In this document: piece after piece, positions 1 to 13,999 of the stretch | Layout of the letters: each line of letters opens with the position of its first letter | Numbering within the stretch: the first letter of the stretch is position 1 | Source of the DNA: Spinellus fusiger | Lineage: Eukaryota > Mucoromycota > Mucoromycetes > Mucorales > Phycomycetaceae | Length of the DNA stretch: 64,000 nt | NCBI GenBank assembly: GCA_025094145.1 | Contig: JALLLS010000004.1 | Coordinates: 434,001-498,000 of the forward strand | Reading direction: 5' to 3' | Notes under the pieces: model-generated | What the model saw: only the letters and a program-made list of their open reading frames with translations | Databases searched by the model: none | Told to the model about the DNA's origin: nothing | Made by a program: the position numbers and the translations under genes

Positions 1-1464
<1,464 letters not shown>

Positions 1465-2963
1465 ACAATGTCCAGCTAATACACATACACATAAGAAAGA
1501 AAAGTCATAACGAGGACACTCCAGAACGCAACAACAGCATAGCAGCAGCAGATAACTCTTGTATAACTTATTGTTATTATTCTGCACCACAAGAGTCAGG
1601 CTTTGTTTACTGGATACTTACTCGAGTACTGATCCGGTGTTAATAGTTTGTTGTTCTGTAAAAGAAGTAAGTCTTTTTCACTCACCTCCAACTTGTATTC
1701 AATTTAACTCAGTCACGTTTGATTTAGTCAATTTCTTTTAGTTATCGGTAGTAGTTGTAGTGGATCATGTAAAGTATTCACCAAGGCTGTAGTATGTCTG
1801 TAGTATGTCTGTAGTATGTCTGTAGTATGTCTATGGTATATCTGTAGTATATCTATGATATTTCCATGAATACCTTATGAATTCACTAAGAAAAAAGACT
1901 GCCTCAAAGTAACTCATCAATACATTATCTTCTCTCTTGCTTCTTCCTCATATCTTTATACACCCTCCATAGTATCCTACATCAATAGTAACCGATATAT
2001 AAATATAAAGAACATGTTTTATAAGAAGAACATAATTCAATGTCTATTTGATCCACTGTTGACACACACACACACACACACAACTCCCTTTTATTTAAAG
2101 ATGAGTAAATATACAAATAGAAAAAAAGAAAAAAAACAGATATATAGTGTACATCGAACATTATACTATAGAATAAAAAGGTATCTTATGTAGACTAGGA
2201 ATATATCTCATCTCTTTTCTAATGACTGCAGTATCTTATACGTTGATGGCTATCCAATAAGTGCCCCTCTTTTGATAATTCATGCGCATACAAACAGATG
2301 GACCACCTTAAAAATAGAAAAATAGAAAACCAACCTATGGAATGATTGAATCAGCCAGTGGTATTGTCAGGTACTACTGAATTCTTTTATTTATTATGAA
2401 GATCCATTCCTTCTTCTTCTTTTCATTGGATAGATGGATAAATAGCCCTGTTTTCTATGCTTCTCTACCTTGTCTGCTTCTTCCTCATCCTCCAACTGGT
2501 TCCTTACTCTTTAGGATTCAACTTCAGTCGCCGACATCATGCAGGCCTACCCCTGCTTCTTTTGGACTTTTGGTAGTGCGAGCATGCGTTAGGAAATTGT
2601 TTATTTTGAATTTACTAAACAGACGGATCTGCCACCATATAGAGTGGATTCTATGGCACAAAAGGGATGGAGTGTTATTATTTTATCAAGGCAACTTGTC
2701 TTCTTTCGACGTCATCCCATGACATATTCATTCGTATCACAGTGTGTATCCTCTACGCTTATTCTGACTTGCCTTTTCCTTGTCCGCTTTCATTGTTATT
2801 GCAGTGAGATTGACGCTTCTTTCTCTGCTTCTTTCTCTACTTCTTATCCATTTCTCAGTGCCTCTCATTCTGTCAGTGATTCTATCCTAATAGATATTGC
2901 TCCTCTTGCTCCTATTGCTCCTCTTGTTTCTTTTGTTTCTTTTGTTATCATTGCCATTTTGAC
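1465..2963. other. Divergent intergenic region DED1 / MVP1
   Basis: This 1.5 kb stretch separates two divergent genes. I see no supported gene. It holds an 11-bp tandem repeat (1787-1857), a short CA repeat near 2062-2081 and several pyrimidine-rich tracts before the MVP1 start. Predicted reading frames here are short and pyrimidine-biased. Confidence 0.6.
1787..1857. repeat. 11-bp minisatellite
   Basis: About six tandem copies of CTGTAGTATGT; the last two copies carry substitutions. Located in the DED1 5' flank. Confidence 0.85.
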
Positions 2964-4618
2964 ATGTCCACTGTACTCGATGAAGACGATATGCTTCGGT
3001 CAGGATTCCTCGATCCTGGAGCCTCAAAGTATCTTCTAGGCACCACCTCTTCTCTCAGTCGATCTATGACTTCTCCAATTTATACCAACCACTTTGCTGA
3101 GGACGCTAACCCATGGAAGACCACCAACTCCTTTGATCCTGTAGTAGACATACGCCAGGGCTTAGCCTCTCATGATGTAGCCACTGATAATATTCTAGGT
3201 GCTGAGGTAACAGCTGCCAGTGTATTAGGTGGGTAGGCTTAGCCATAGATAGTATTATTTTCTCTTCCAGCAGAGAAAAGAAGAAAACAGTGGACATTGA
3301 CCAGCAGCTAAACACACCCCACTGTCTAGTTGGCATTGATCTGCCCGAGATATACGATACAGCCTACATACGAGCAGGACCTATCGAAGACAGAGTCAGT
3401 TTAGAATCCCTTGGAAAAGTTGTTTCCTTGGCAAGTATTCCACCTCGTATAGCAGAAAAGGTATACAAAACAAAACAAAACAAAACAAAACAAAAAACAA
3501 CAACAGACGGCCTGTCTAAAGATGGCCCTCTCAAGTCAAGTTGTAACTGACAATCCAGTGGATCTACTTTAACAGATTCTTCATACTGTAGTTCCTGCAG
3601 GTGCCTTGTATGTTACGCGTAATGAGTTTAACACTGCACTTGCTCTTGTTGCTTGTGCACAGAAGAATATGGGTAAGTTGTGATGGAGTTATGCTGCTGT
3701 TAAGAAGATGCTATGAACTTATTGTCCTTTCTCTCTCTCTCTTTTAACAATGGCTTATTAGAAACCTCTTTACAGGAAGTCTACCAGCACCGTAACGGTA
3801 ATAACAATAATAACATCTATTCACATTCTTTTCCTTTTTTTTTTACATTTTACACTTCACCACGTGCCTAGCATAGAATATGGCAACTAACATCCACTCC
3901 ACCTGCCTCTGCATTGACATTAGACTTGCCTGTGCCTATGCTCCCCAAACTCAACCAATTCCACATCAAGCGAAGTAGCCGTCAGCCTATGGCAGGGTCT
4001 GCTACTCAGAGTCAGCCCATGGATGATCCCTGGAAACTCATGCTGACACCTCCCGGAGTGACGGAGAATGAACACACTGTATCCGACTCCATCCACCACC
4101 CATCTCACCACAGCAAGGACGGTATTTTATCAGACACACCCACCCATGTCCACACTGTACACGGACGCACTCAGAGCATGGGGGTTCTCTCTCCACCGCC
4201 CTCCCTCCACCACCACCACCCACACCAGCAGCACCCAAACACATACCCTACATCTCAAGGGAGAGTGGGTGATGTCAAATCTGCCTCCTTTGCCACCCAC
4301 GATGTAAAGCCTATAGCAGAATCCCTGCAGTGGTTTCAGGATTTGGATGTGATTCAATTAACAGTGGCCCCTGAAAAAGAAGGGTTTCTCTTTAAGCATT
4401 TTAACTATGTAGTAGAGAGTCAGCAGAGGAATTCAATTGTGTTGCGTCGCTATAGTGACTTTTATTGGCTTTGGGAGACACTGATGAAGCGGTATCCATT
4501 TAGGCTAATTCCTAATCTGCCGCCTAAGAAACTTGGAGGACGTAGGTCTGACGTGTAGGCTACACAAGTGAGATGGATAAGAGAGAGAAACTTATAGAGT
4601 GTATGTTTATTGTCTATG

Positions 4619-4649
<31 letters not shown>

Positions 4650-5930
4650 GTGTGTGTGTGTCTGTGTGTCTATCCATCTATCTACAGTGGACACCACTTT
4701 TGTAGAAAGACGTCGAAAAGGACTGAGTAGATTCCTTCATGCTATTGTGCGACATCCTACACTGAAAAAAGACAAGGTGGTAGAGACATTTCTGACAGAA
4801 CCCTCGGTAAATACAAATACTAGATGTACCTAAAGATAGAGAAAAAAGAAAGAAGAAAAGAAAACGGCTTGTTATCAACAAGAAAATCACTCATTGGAAA
4901 GAGAATGGTACTTAGGAATTATTGGCTTGGCGAAAAGCAAATCCTCCGGCTGTAGACGAAGAGTTTGTGTGTGTGGATTCAGACATCAATACCTTTGAGG
5001 CCTATATTCCTCATGATCTTGAAGAACGTCTTGGAAAACTCGAAGGTGTGCTTCCAAAAATGATTGAGCATTGCCACTCCATGTGTCTTTCCATGGATAA
5101 AATGGCACGACTGGAAGAAGCGCATGGTATGGAGTTCTTACGTTATAGTAAAACCCTCAAGTAAGTAGTAGACTATTGGCTAGAAATCTTGTCTTTGTCC
5201 GTCACTAACATGGCGAGGGGGGGAAAACAATAGTAAGATGAGTGAAATCGAAAGCAATTGCTACGTTCCTGATTGCCATGGCTGTGTGCAAATGGTGCGT
5301 GGGTATGATGCTGTAGCAAAACACATGCAAAAGGCGGGTTCTATTTTGGAAGAGCAGGCAGGTTCATCCTCTGATGGGATTCTAGAGGACCTTAAACAGC
5401 ACCGTGATATTCTTATTTCTTTCCAGGCAAGTCAATACCTTTTGTAATAGAAAAAGAAAAGACTAAAGACTAACACCATTGTATCTTATAGGATATGCTT
5501 CATCGTAAACCCAAGTTATCTGCAAACCAGATGGATAGTCTTGGTAAGAAACTGATAGCAAACCAGGCCAAAGTCAACCAGCACAGAGGTGTGCCTGGAT
5601 TAGAAGCAGAAGTAGAAAGACTCGACACAGCTATTAAAAATGTAAGTCAATAAGACAAAAGAAAAGGATGTCCTTATGCTTCCTCGATTCTCATTACAAT
5701 CTTTATGTTAGGACCGGGAACGAATGGCATGGCAGCAACGTCGGGATGTTCATATTCGCTACAGTATTTCTTGTGAACTATCTTTCCTTCACAAACAGCA
5801 TTCCTTTATGTCTCTTCTTTACCAAAACTACACCCACGAACAGTTACGGTTTACACGCATCTTAGTGGATAATTGGAAGGCACTGCAAGGACTGACATGT
5901 GACATACCTGAACCTGAGGATTTTGCCTAG
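2964..5930 (+). CDS. MVP1: Sorting nexin Mvp1/SNX8 (PX-BAR)
   Basis: Ten exons: 2964-3228 (or 3232), 3291 (or 3271)-3460, 3576-3672, 3762-3797, 3924-4541, 4688-4806, 4916-5160, 5234-5426, 5492-5641, 5712-5930; about 703 residues. The first intron has two equally in-frame solutions. The N-terminal part holds an EH-like segment (NEFNTALALVACAQKNM), then a variable linker, then the PX domain from about residue 330 (QLTVAPEKEGFLFKHFNYVV, RRYSDFYWLWE, YPFRLIPNLPPKKLGG). The C-terminal helical region corresponds to the BAR domain (AWRKANPP, HRDILISFQ, YNQ-like DNWKALQG end). The family binds PI3P on endosomes and sorts cargo to vacuole or retrograde routes. The intron at 5427-5491 begins with GC (CAG|GCAAGT), a non-canonical donor. 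A TCTA/TG microsatellite (about 4621-4664) sits in intron 5. Confidence 0.92.
4621..4684. repeat. TCTA and TG microsatellite in MVP1 intron
   Basis: Runs of TATC/TCTA followed by TG repeats lie just before the acceptor of exon 6 and form part of its pyrimidine-rich tract. Confidence 0.8.
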
Positions 5931-6859
5931 CCTCTTTTTGTTTTGTTTCTTTCATTTTCTGTATTCATTTGTCTTTCCTTTCTCTTCCTCCCTGCCTTGT
6001 GCCTGATGCATCGTTTTATTTTCCTACTGTTGATCTATTTTATTCTCTTTATAAAAGGCGTGCTGCTTAGATACCATATTTATATTCAAACAGTGGTGCT
6101 TTGTATAGAAACAGAATGGTAATGAGAATGAGAAATAAGAATCTATTTGGAGTACATTAGAGATGCATAAATACCAACAAGAGAATGCAGAACAAAGTCA
6201 TTATACATGTCAATTTCATAGCAACTTTCTTTATTTGCCTATCATACCTTGTTATGAGTATCACTCTATTCGTTCTATATCTATGGGTATAGACAATGTT
6301 TCAATCTATTGAGAAATGAGTGCTTCTGTAGCAATATAAAAAATATACCTATTGTCAAATTACTTGATACTTTGAATGAACCACTTTATGCATAAAGATA
6401 TGCGTACAAGGTACTAAGTACTTTGGTAGTAAAACTCTATTTATTATTACAAAACACACACCCCTTTATTTATTGATGGATTTGATGGACTTGCTCAGAA
6501 AATGAAACGATCATCCTACAGGTAGAATAAGAATCTACAAAAAAGCATTTGGAATTTTCTTTTCTTCTTCTTTTCCTTTTAATAATAATAATAAATAATT
6601 GAAGCCCTTGTAATAAACACTCTTGACTTTTTGTTTGTTTTATTTCCTATAGAATGAAACTCTTTCAAACAGAAAGAAAAACATACATGACATATTCTGA
6701 TAAGAGAGGTGTCTTTCTCAACAATAATTAATTGTAAATCATATATTATACTTTTTCCTATTGATTCATGATATTCAAGATACTTTTTTCTTTTTCTTTT
6801 TTTCCTTTCTTTTAATAGTCTATTTCTTTTTGTAATTGTGGATAAAATAAAGTACAGTA
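5931..6859. other. AT-rich intergenic stretch, no gene seen
   Basis: Downstream of MVP1. The sequence is AT-rich with scattered short homopolymer and TTTCTT tracts. No reading frame of convincing coding character and no structural RNA was recognised on either strand. Confidence 0.5.
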
Positions 6860-6869
6860 CTGACGGTTC

Positions 6870-7930
6870 TAAATGGGCTATTTCAGATTCTACTTGCCTA
6901 TTTTAGCAATAACTATTGACTCTGCAATTTAAAAGTATAGAATTGGCTGTAAAGAGAAGAAATAGAACAAGAATCGCCCCAATATTACAACTCAGTCACT
7001 GCATTTATTGTTTAACATAATATGTTATCCTTAAGCCCACAGTATTTGCAACATAACACTGCTTAAGAAAGATGTATTACAGAACTTATAAAGTTAACTC
7101 TAGTGGTCATTGTCCATAAAAATAGAACCAAAATCACTTACATTGAGAACAGTATAGACATTTATTGAATCAATATTTATAATCACCTCAACTGTCTCAT
7201 TGTAACTAGTATTAACAATGGTGCTTGATGATTACAAAGTATTGCTTCTAATACTGTCCTTTAGGTCCAAGGTAAATAGAGTGTGAATTGTTTGACTTGT
7301 GAGTTCTATGAGTGGAGGCTAGTGTATGCCTCACCAGTATAAAGAGGGAAATTATTTGTTTTGATAATCCCGTCCTTTTGTTATTTCTCACACTGCACAT
7401 ACAACTTAACGCCTAAGTACCCATCAAGATGAACATAAATAAACAAGGTAATGTGCCATTATTAACAAAGAGAAACAATAGAAAGAGGTGATGGACATCA
7501 CCAAGGACTATTCTAGTGATAAAAAGGTAAGCAGTGTCTTCATCTGGGCTTGAGCTCATTGTAATCCATAAGGCATAGTACTGACTCTTCTTCTAATAGA
7601 TGATATATGACTCATTATTCTCAAGACAAGTATTAAGTACAAGGTAAGCATACTATCTCTCTTATTGAATTATTACTAATACACTCTTCTGTTATTAGAT
7701 AAGTAAAGACTCTTTCTCAAGTCAGTCCAAAGTGGTCTTCTTCCTTCTATACTGTCTAAGGTGTCTAGGGTGTCTAGGGTATACTCCTAAGCATAGTTAT
7801 CTATCTCCCAAGGATAAAGCACAAGGCTTTTAGGGTGTATGTTCTGTTGCTATGAAGGAATACACCTAGAACAGCAGTGGCTATAGTAATAGTATGTTAT
7901 TAGCTACAGTATTATTAGCTATATTATTAC
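6870..7930 (+). repeat. Dispersed repeat, copy A
   Basis: This segment recurs at 26440-27077 (copy B, same strand, internally deleted) and at about 31790-33000 (copy C, reverse complement). All copies share a TATAAAGAG-like box region (A and C), then ATGARCATA...CAAG followed by GTARTG, and blocks that look like exons bounded by GTAAGCA donors and TTATTAG or CTAATAG acceptors (for example 7528 GTAAGC to 7600 region). In copies A, B and C the block after the first acceptor keeps an open frame of 15 codons with mostly conservative changes, but no continuous spliced protein could be built. It may be a transposon-borne gene or a non-coding transcript unit. Limits are approximate. Confidence 0.65.
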
Positions 7931-8500
7931 GATAAACAATTTTATTCATAAACAATATATTTTACTGATAATACAATCTGATACTGAGGTATCCACAAAA
8001 GGAAATAATAATCTAGATACTTGCAAACCTTTTGATTTTAAACACAGTTCCATAAAAGGGAACTTTATATTGGGACGTAAAAGGAAGTATATATCACCGC
8101 TTAAAGGTCAGAAAAATCTCCTGGTGTGTAGAGGGTCTATAGGGGTAGATATCATACTCATCGTTAAATTTACTACGCTTGATTCTATTTTTAACAGTTG
8201 CCCAGAATTGTTCAATAGTATTTAGTTCATAAGAGTAAGGAAAAAGATAGATACATTTTTACTCTCTACTGATAATCAAATGATCAATATCTTCGTGAGT
8301 ATGAACAGGCGCATTGTCCATGACGAGGTAAGCCCTGTTCAGTTCTAGAAATTTATCCAGCTGATTTAAAGTCCCCTTCAAAGACTCAAGGTAATGGTCA
8401 GTTCTTGCACTAATTTTCTTGGAGTTTGCTTTTATATTTGAAGCTTTTCTTTTGCGAGCCCCAACGACTTTTTTTTTATTTAAAAAATTGAGCAACTCTA
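7931..8500 (-). pseudogene. IS630/Tc1-type DDE transposase remnant
   Basis: Read on the minus strand, 8259-8495 gives a frame containing YLVMDNAPVHTHEDIDHLI, and after a stop the frame continues with YLFPYSYELNTIEQFWATV and KNRIKRSKF. The pairing of MDNAPVH (second catalytic Asp) with a PYSxELNxIEQFW motif (catalytic Glu) is the signature of IS630-like DDE transposases common in Mucorales genomes. The N-terminal half is absent and the frame is broken, so it is a decayed copy. Its 3' end (VFKIKRFASI then stop, near 8010-8040) is also present in repeat copy C at about 31650-31697, so repeat A and this remnant are parts of one mobile unit. Confidence 0.75.
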
Positions 8501-10749
8501 ACTTTTATATTAACAACTTCTATTGTTAAAATTACACTAGGAATGGAATGGGATTCTGCCTTAGTGATGTAAGAGACAGCTGTGTACAGGTAGACAAAGA
8601 GTGCTGAATGTTGAGTGTATTAGACAGGAGATGGTGCAGAGTAGCATCTGATAGCAGATATCAGAATACAAATTATATTATGACAGTTAGTGGTATTTAT
8701 AATCAAGTTTTTATCCTACTATCTACTTTCCAAGTGATTAATGATACACGATAAATAAAGATAATAAGTGAGAAGGTGAGGACTGTAAATAAATTAGGAT
8801 TCTCTTTTAAAACTATGTATATGTGTTTTAAATTCACCACTGTACATATTTATTTAATTCTGCTATAGACTAGCCCCTGAATATTCCAAATATACACCAG
8901 AAGATGTTTAGGGTTTACAAGGCAAAAATTTGACTCTTCATTCATTATAGATATTGGGTTAGCTGAAAGGTATTTCTTGTCCTAAAGATAATCAGATGAA
9001 GAAATAATTTGGTCTGGTAAAGTCTTAAAAGATTATTGTTCAAACTATACTCTATTTATTTATTTTTATATACTGGCTTTATCTGTAAGTTAGTTCAATT
9101 AAATTCACCATAGTAATTTCTTTCTACACACAGACAGTCTTCTTCCATTGATTAATGTGTTTCAGGGACAGACTAATGAATTTGTAATGGTTTCTTAATA
9201 CTTATCTCAGTGTTTTTTTTTCCTATGAATTTTTAGGACTGAGATATTACCACAACAACGGCGATAAGATCAATGAAGTATCTTATGAAGAAATGAATAC
9301 AAATAGAATTGTCTCTAAAACGGGTAGCGTATCTTATTTCCAGAAGAACAAGAAAGCATACTCTTGATCAAAGATATTGGGACAAGGCATATTTATAGCC
9401 TCAGTACTACCCTTTTTTTTTTAAATATATATATAAATATATATACAATTCAATAAGCTCCAAGAGCAATCGCTTGTTCTTTGTGAAAGTAAAATAGAAT
9501 AAGTAATATAATAAGATACCTCGTCTTATTACGATTCATGTTACTATTCTCATTATATCTTATAGAAATACAATATATGCAGTGGGTATATCTATACCAT
9601 CCCAGACCACCATGAACAAACAGGGCTACCAAGTAAGACTGGGATAGAGTATATCATTCTTATCATAACTAACTCTACCTTGTTCATATATAAAGCAACA
9701 GTATATTAAATTGTTCAATTTTAATCAATTTATCAGAAGCAGGTTAAGCTAAAATATAGGTGATCATAGTCTGTAGTATTTATTAGTTTCCATATTGTAG
9801 ATAGTCTAGAGTCACAAATAATAGTGGGTCCAGTATATGATGAGATGATGATGTTTACTATAAAATATCAGCGTTTCCTGTATACTTTAGTATCTTTGTA
9901 ATTTAACACTTTCCAAGTAACAGTAGCTAAAGTAATATATCTCACAAACCAATCATTATTATCATAAACAATTATACTCTTATAAAGTCCATTTTAGTAA
10001 ATTATAGATTTGCTTTACCATTTTATAAGCATAAATTGGTTTCTTATTTAGGATACCGATTTAAAAAGTGTTTAAATACCAGAAACATAATGTTTAAGCG
10101 TGCAGCCAGCCAAGGAGTTCCTATTCAATAGCAGCAAGTTTCTCATTTGATCAGAGTCAAAAAGTTAGAAACGTAGTTCTAATAGCAATATCAAATTAAT
10201 AACTGACACACTAAACAAACAACTTGCATTTTCAAATCTTTATGAATGTGTTTCAGCCTGTTCGTATAAATAGGAGTTCAGGGTGTTGGTATTTCTCAAT
10301 CATTCATGAGTATCTATTCTACAGAGTCATTGATCATATTCATCTGAGGGCTACTGATGAAACAGCAGGAGGCAATACCAACAAAGCAATACATTTCAGA
10401 CATTGGCTGGCCTTTTCATTGGAAAATATCCAATCTCTTCTTAAACACTTTCCCCCTCATCAAACACATAAAACATAGACATTTCACAGGTCCATACTGT
10501 CTAATAGAAATATACTCTTTTATTGGATAAAATAAATAAATAAAAGAAGTAGCCTCACAAAAGACATATTGACTTGCTACGCTTCTATAAAAGACAGAGA
10601 AAAAAGTCAGACTGTTTGAATCCCCGAAAGAAAAATCACTACAGGCAAGTTTGGCTGCAGACAAGTTTGACTTGGCCACGATCAGACCTTTTTTTTTTGT
10701 CTTTTTTGTTTGAACTTGAACAATCTTGCCATTGACAATTCCTCCAGCA
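8501..10749. other. AT-rich intergenic stretch, no gene seen
   Basis: About 2.2 kb between the transposase remnant and MPS1. No supported gene, RNA or repeat element was recognised. Short open frames at 9450-9632 and 10224-10478 lack family resemblance or coding structure. Confidence 0.45.
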
Positions 10750-13700
10750 ATGCAGAACAATCAGACACTCTATAGAGGTATATCTGGTTCTTATCTATGA
10801 CCTTTCACTCTTTATAAAAGGATCTCGAAGCTCATTGCAGGCATGGCCTTTTTATAGAAACAGACGAGACAAGATCTCACACAGAGCTAAGCAGTTTTGT
10901 TGAATGGCTCGACAATGAGTTTGGAGATGTAAGTAGAGAGAGGTGAAATTATGTTTATCAGTGGAAAAAAAGAGAGAATGGGTGTATGGACATTGGATAC
11001 TTATAGGCTGATTATTTCTATTCTAGAGCAAGAGAGATACTAGTAAGAGTCCTACGGTACCTGCTTTGAATGTAATCTCCATTCATAGAGTCCCATCACC
11101 CGCTGAATCTGTAAAGATATACTGAGTTTGTCGATGGGATAATCCTCACTCTTTCTATCTTCAATAGACAGCAGAGACCACGTTGGAAATAGAACCACTC
11201 TTCCCAAGTAAACTCTACAGTAACAGGCCAAGGTACAGTAAAAAGAGGAAATCGGATAATGGCAATGGCAATAGTATTGATATTAGAAATCATTTCAAGT
11301 GATGCAGCTTTAGACCATAAGCAGCCCATTCGCCGCTTCTCTGGTAAGTGGTGTAGGTTAGTGGATAGATTGGTCAATGGCAGTGGTAACAATCATTCTC
11401 ATGTTCTCCTTCTCTTTGTGTTTGTGTTTGTGTTTGTATGGATGTGTATCACTATTGATATGGATATAACTATAAAGATCATTCATATGAGCGTACTCCA
11501 GGTCAGATACAGTATAATAAACTATAGAATGAGTTGCTTGATATTAATTATAAAAGGACTCTATAGTATCGCCAGCAAAGAGAAGAAGAGATGAGGTAAA
11601 AAGTCTATACTATAGTGTCTATTTCTTGTACTCATATTGTACAAGGGATCCAATGGTAATGATGCAATGTCCAAAAGGTTTCCATTAAGAATAAGCCCCA
11701 AAAAGAAATATGCCCTACAGGTAAATATCATAATACCTCTTTGATAATTACAGATACTAAGTTTACCTACCATTTAGCCAATTCCAGCCTTCAATCGACA
11801 TAAAGGTGAACGTGAGGTAAAAGACGCGTTCATCATGGTATATCTAACTCTTTGTTAGCAAAAACAGGCACCGTATAAAGAGGAACTTTCTGGATATCCA
11901 CCAAGAGAGATGTTTTCCAAAGAGAAATTATCTCCAAATGATACGGCCATTAGAGACATATCTTCTACACTACCCAAGCCTGTCTCTACACCACCTAGGC
12001 CTATTAGCTCACCCAAGCCTGTCTCTACACCACTCAGGCCTACTATCTCACCCAAACCAGTCTCCACACCACCCAGGCCCACTGTCTCACCCAAGCCCAC
12101 TATCTCACCCAAGCCAGTCTCTACACCACCCAGGCCCACTATCCCACCCTCTGCCTATAACTTTACACCACCCAGGCCTATTATCCCACCCTCTGCCTAT
12201 AGCTCTACACCACCCAAGCCAGTCTCCACACTACTCAAGCCAGTCTCTACACCACCCAAGCCTGCCACCCCATCCTCCGCCTATAACTTTATACCAACAA
12301 ACCCTGTTTTTATATCACCTGAAAGAAATCTCCGGAAATCTCCTGTATATCAACCTTCCACCTCAAGAGCTACCCCTCAAACCCGACCACCACCATCAGA
12401 CTACCCCCTATCTTATTCACATCCATCGTCCACCCTACCTACCCCTCATTTACCAACTGCAAAAAAGGTTGAAAGCCCGGATATCATCACTGTATGTAAA
12501 CAACACTACAAAACACAGGGATAGAAGCTAGACTATAGATATACAGAAAGTACTGATGCTACTCGCCACTTGCTAATTGTTTATTTTTTCTTTTAGGTCA
12601 AGAACACAACCTACAGAATTATTTCCTTGGCAGGCTCCGGTGGAACAAGTAAAGTATACAGCGTTATTGACGAATACAGCAAGGAACTATTTGCTATGAA
12701 AAGAATATCCATCGATACTAAAGATAAAAGTACACTGAATCTCTACATGAATGAGATCAATCTTCTGGTCTCTCTCAATACACACGAGCAGATTGTGAAG
12801 ATGCATGACTATGAAGTGAATGAACAAAAACAGGCTCTTTTTATAGTAAGTTACTGGATGCCTTTTTTTCCTCTCTTTTTTCTTTAAGAAATCTGACTCA
12901 CTCACACTCACACTATCACTATCACTATCACTTTCTCATGACCTATATAAAAGGTCATGGAATTGGGCGAGACTAATATGGACAAATTTATGCAAGCTCA
13001 AAGATTAAAAGATTTAAATTTCTCTTTTGTCCGTTACTTCTGGCAACAGGTAATCTATACACATACACACATTTATACATATACATATACATATATACAT
13101 ACACATACACACACATATACATACACATACACACATATCTATATCTATATATCTATACCTACATGCACATAAAATAGAGTAGTGACAAGTGTATTCACTA
13201 TGGATGAAATAATGTCAGATGGTTGAAGCAGTAAGAGCTGTCCACAGTATGAAAATTGTCCACTCAGACCTGAAGCCAGCAAATTTCATGCTCGTCAAAG
13301 GAAAGGTGAAGTTGATCGACTTTGGCATTGCAAATAAGATATCCAATGACACTACGAATGTCTACAGAGACCATGGTGTAAGTTGAAAGAAAGATAGAAA
13401 AAAAGAAAAAAAGAGAGGTGTACCTTTTTATATATTTATATCCATGTCCTATCCATGTCCTATCCATGTATGATGTACTTATGAATGGAGGGGGGGAATT
13501 ATTATTATTATTGTTCTTGTTCTTGTTACAATGTAGATGGGAACACCCAACTATATGCCACCAGAGTCAATGGGAGGTGCTAATGTAAAAGTATGTATTT
13601 TTCTTTTTTTTTCTTTTTTTCTTCTTTTCTTTTCTTCTTCTTTTTCATTCTTTTAGTCTACATTTAACTCACTCACTCCACACTATGAATTAGATTAGCC

Positions 13701-13999
13701 GAGCCAGTGATGTATGGTCTTTGGGGTGTATATTATATCAAATGATTTATGAGTACACCCCATTTCAACATTTAAATGTATGGCAGAAGATGACATGTAT
13801 CCCAAACGATTCCTATGAAATAGCCTATAAGAGTATAGTGACGATCAACACTCTTTCAGAAGATGGTACGGAAACAATATCAAAGGAAGTTTCGGTCGAT
13901 GAAGGAGCCCGTGATCTTATGAGAGGATGCCTTTACCGAGATCCCAAAAAGAGATTGACTTTAGAACAGATACTCGCTCATCCATTCTTAAATATGTAA
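10750..13999 (+). CDS. MPS1: Dual-specificity spindle checkpoint kinase Mps1/TTK
   Basis: Fifteen exons: 10750-10777, 10858-10928, 11027-11110, 11168-11232, 11300-11343, 11478-11501 (uncertain, 24 nt), 11567-11595, 11646-11720, 11778-11816, 11859-12491, 12597-12845, 12954-13049, 13219-13377, 13537-13590, 13694-13999; about 651 residues. The N-terminal half is disordered, with about ten copies of a [14 protein letters not shown] repeat (residues around 190-290). The kinase domain starts at about residue 367: glycine loop [16 protein letters not shown] (catalytic Lys), HSDLKPANF (the HSD form seen in TTK), IDFGIA (DFG), [10 protein letters not shown] (activation/P+1). Mps1 phosphorylates kinetochore proteins to run the spindle checkpoint. 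The start is inferred from splice continuity; a TATAAAAGG at 10812-10820 falls inside the proposed first intron, which leaves some doubt about the 5' end. Confidence 0.9.
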
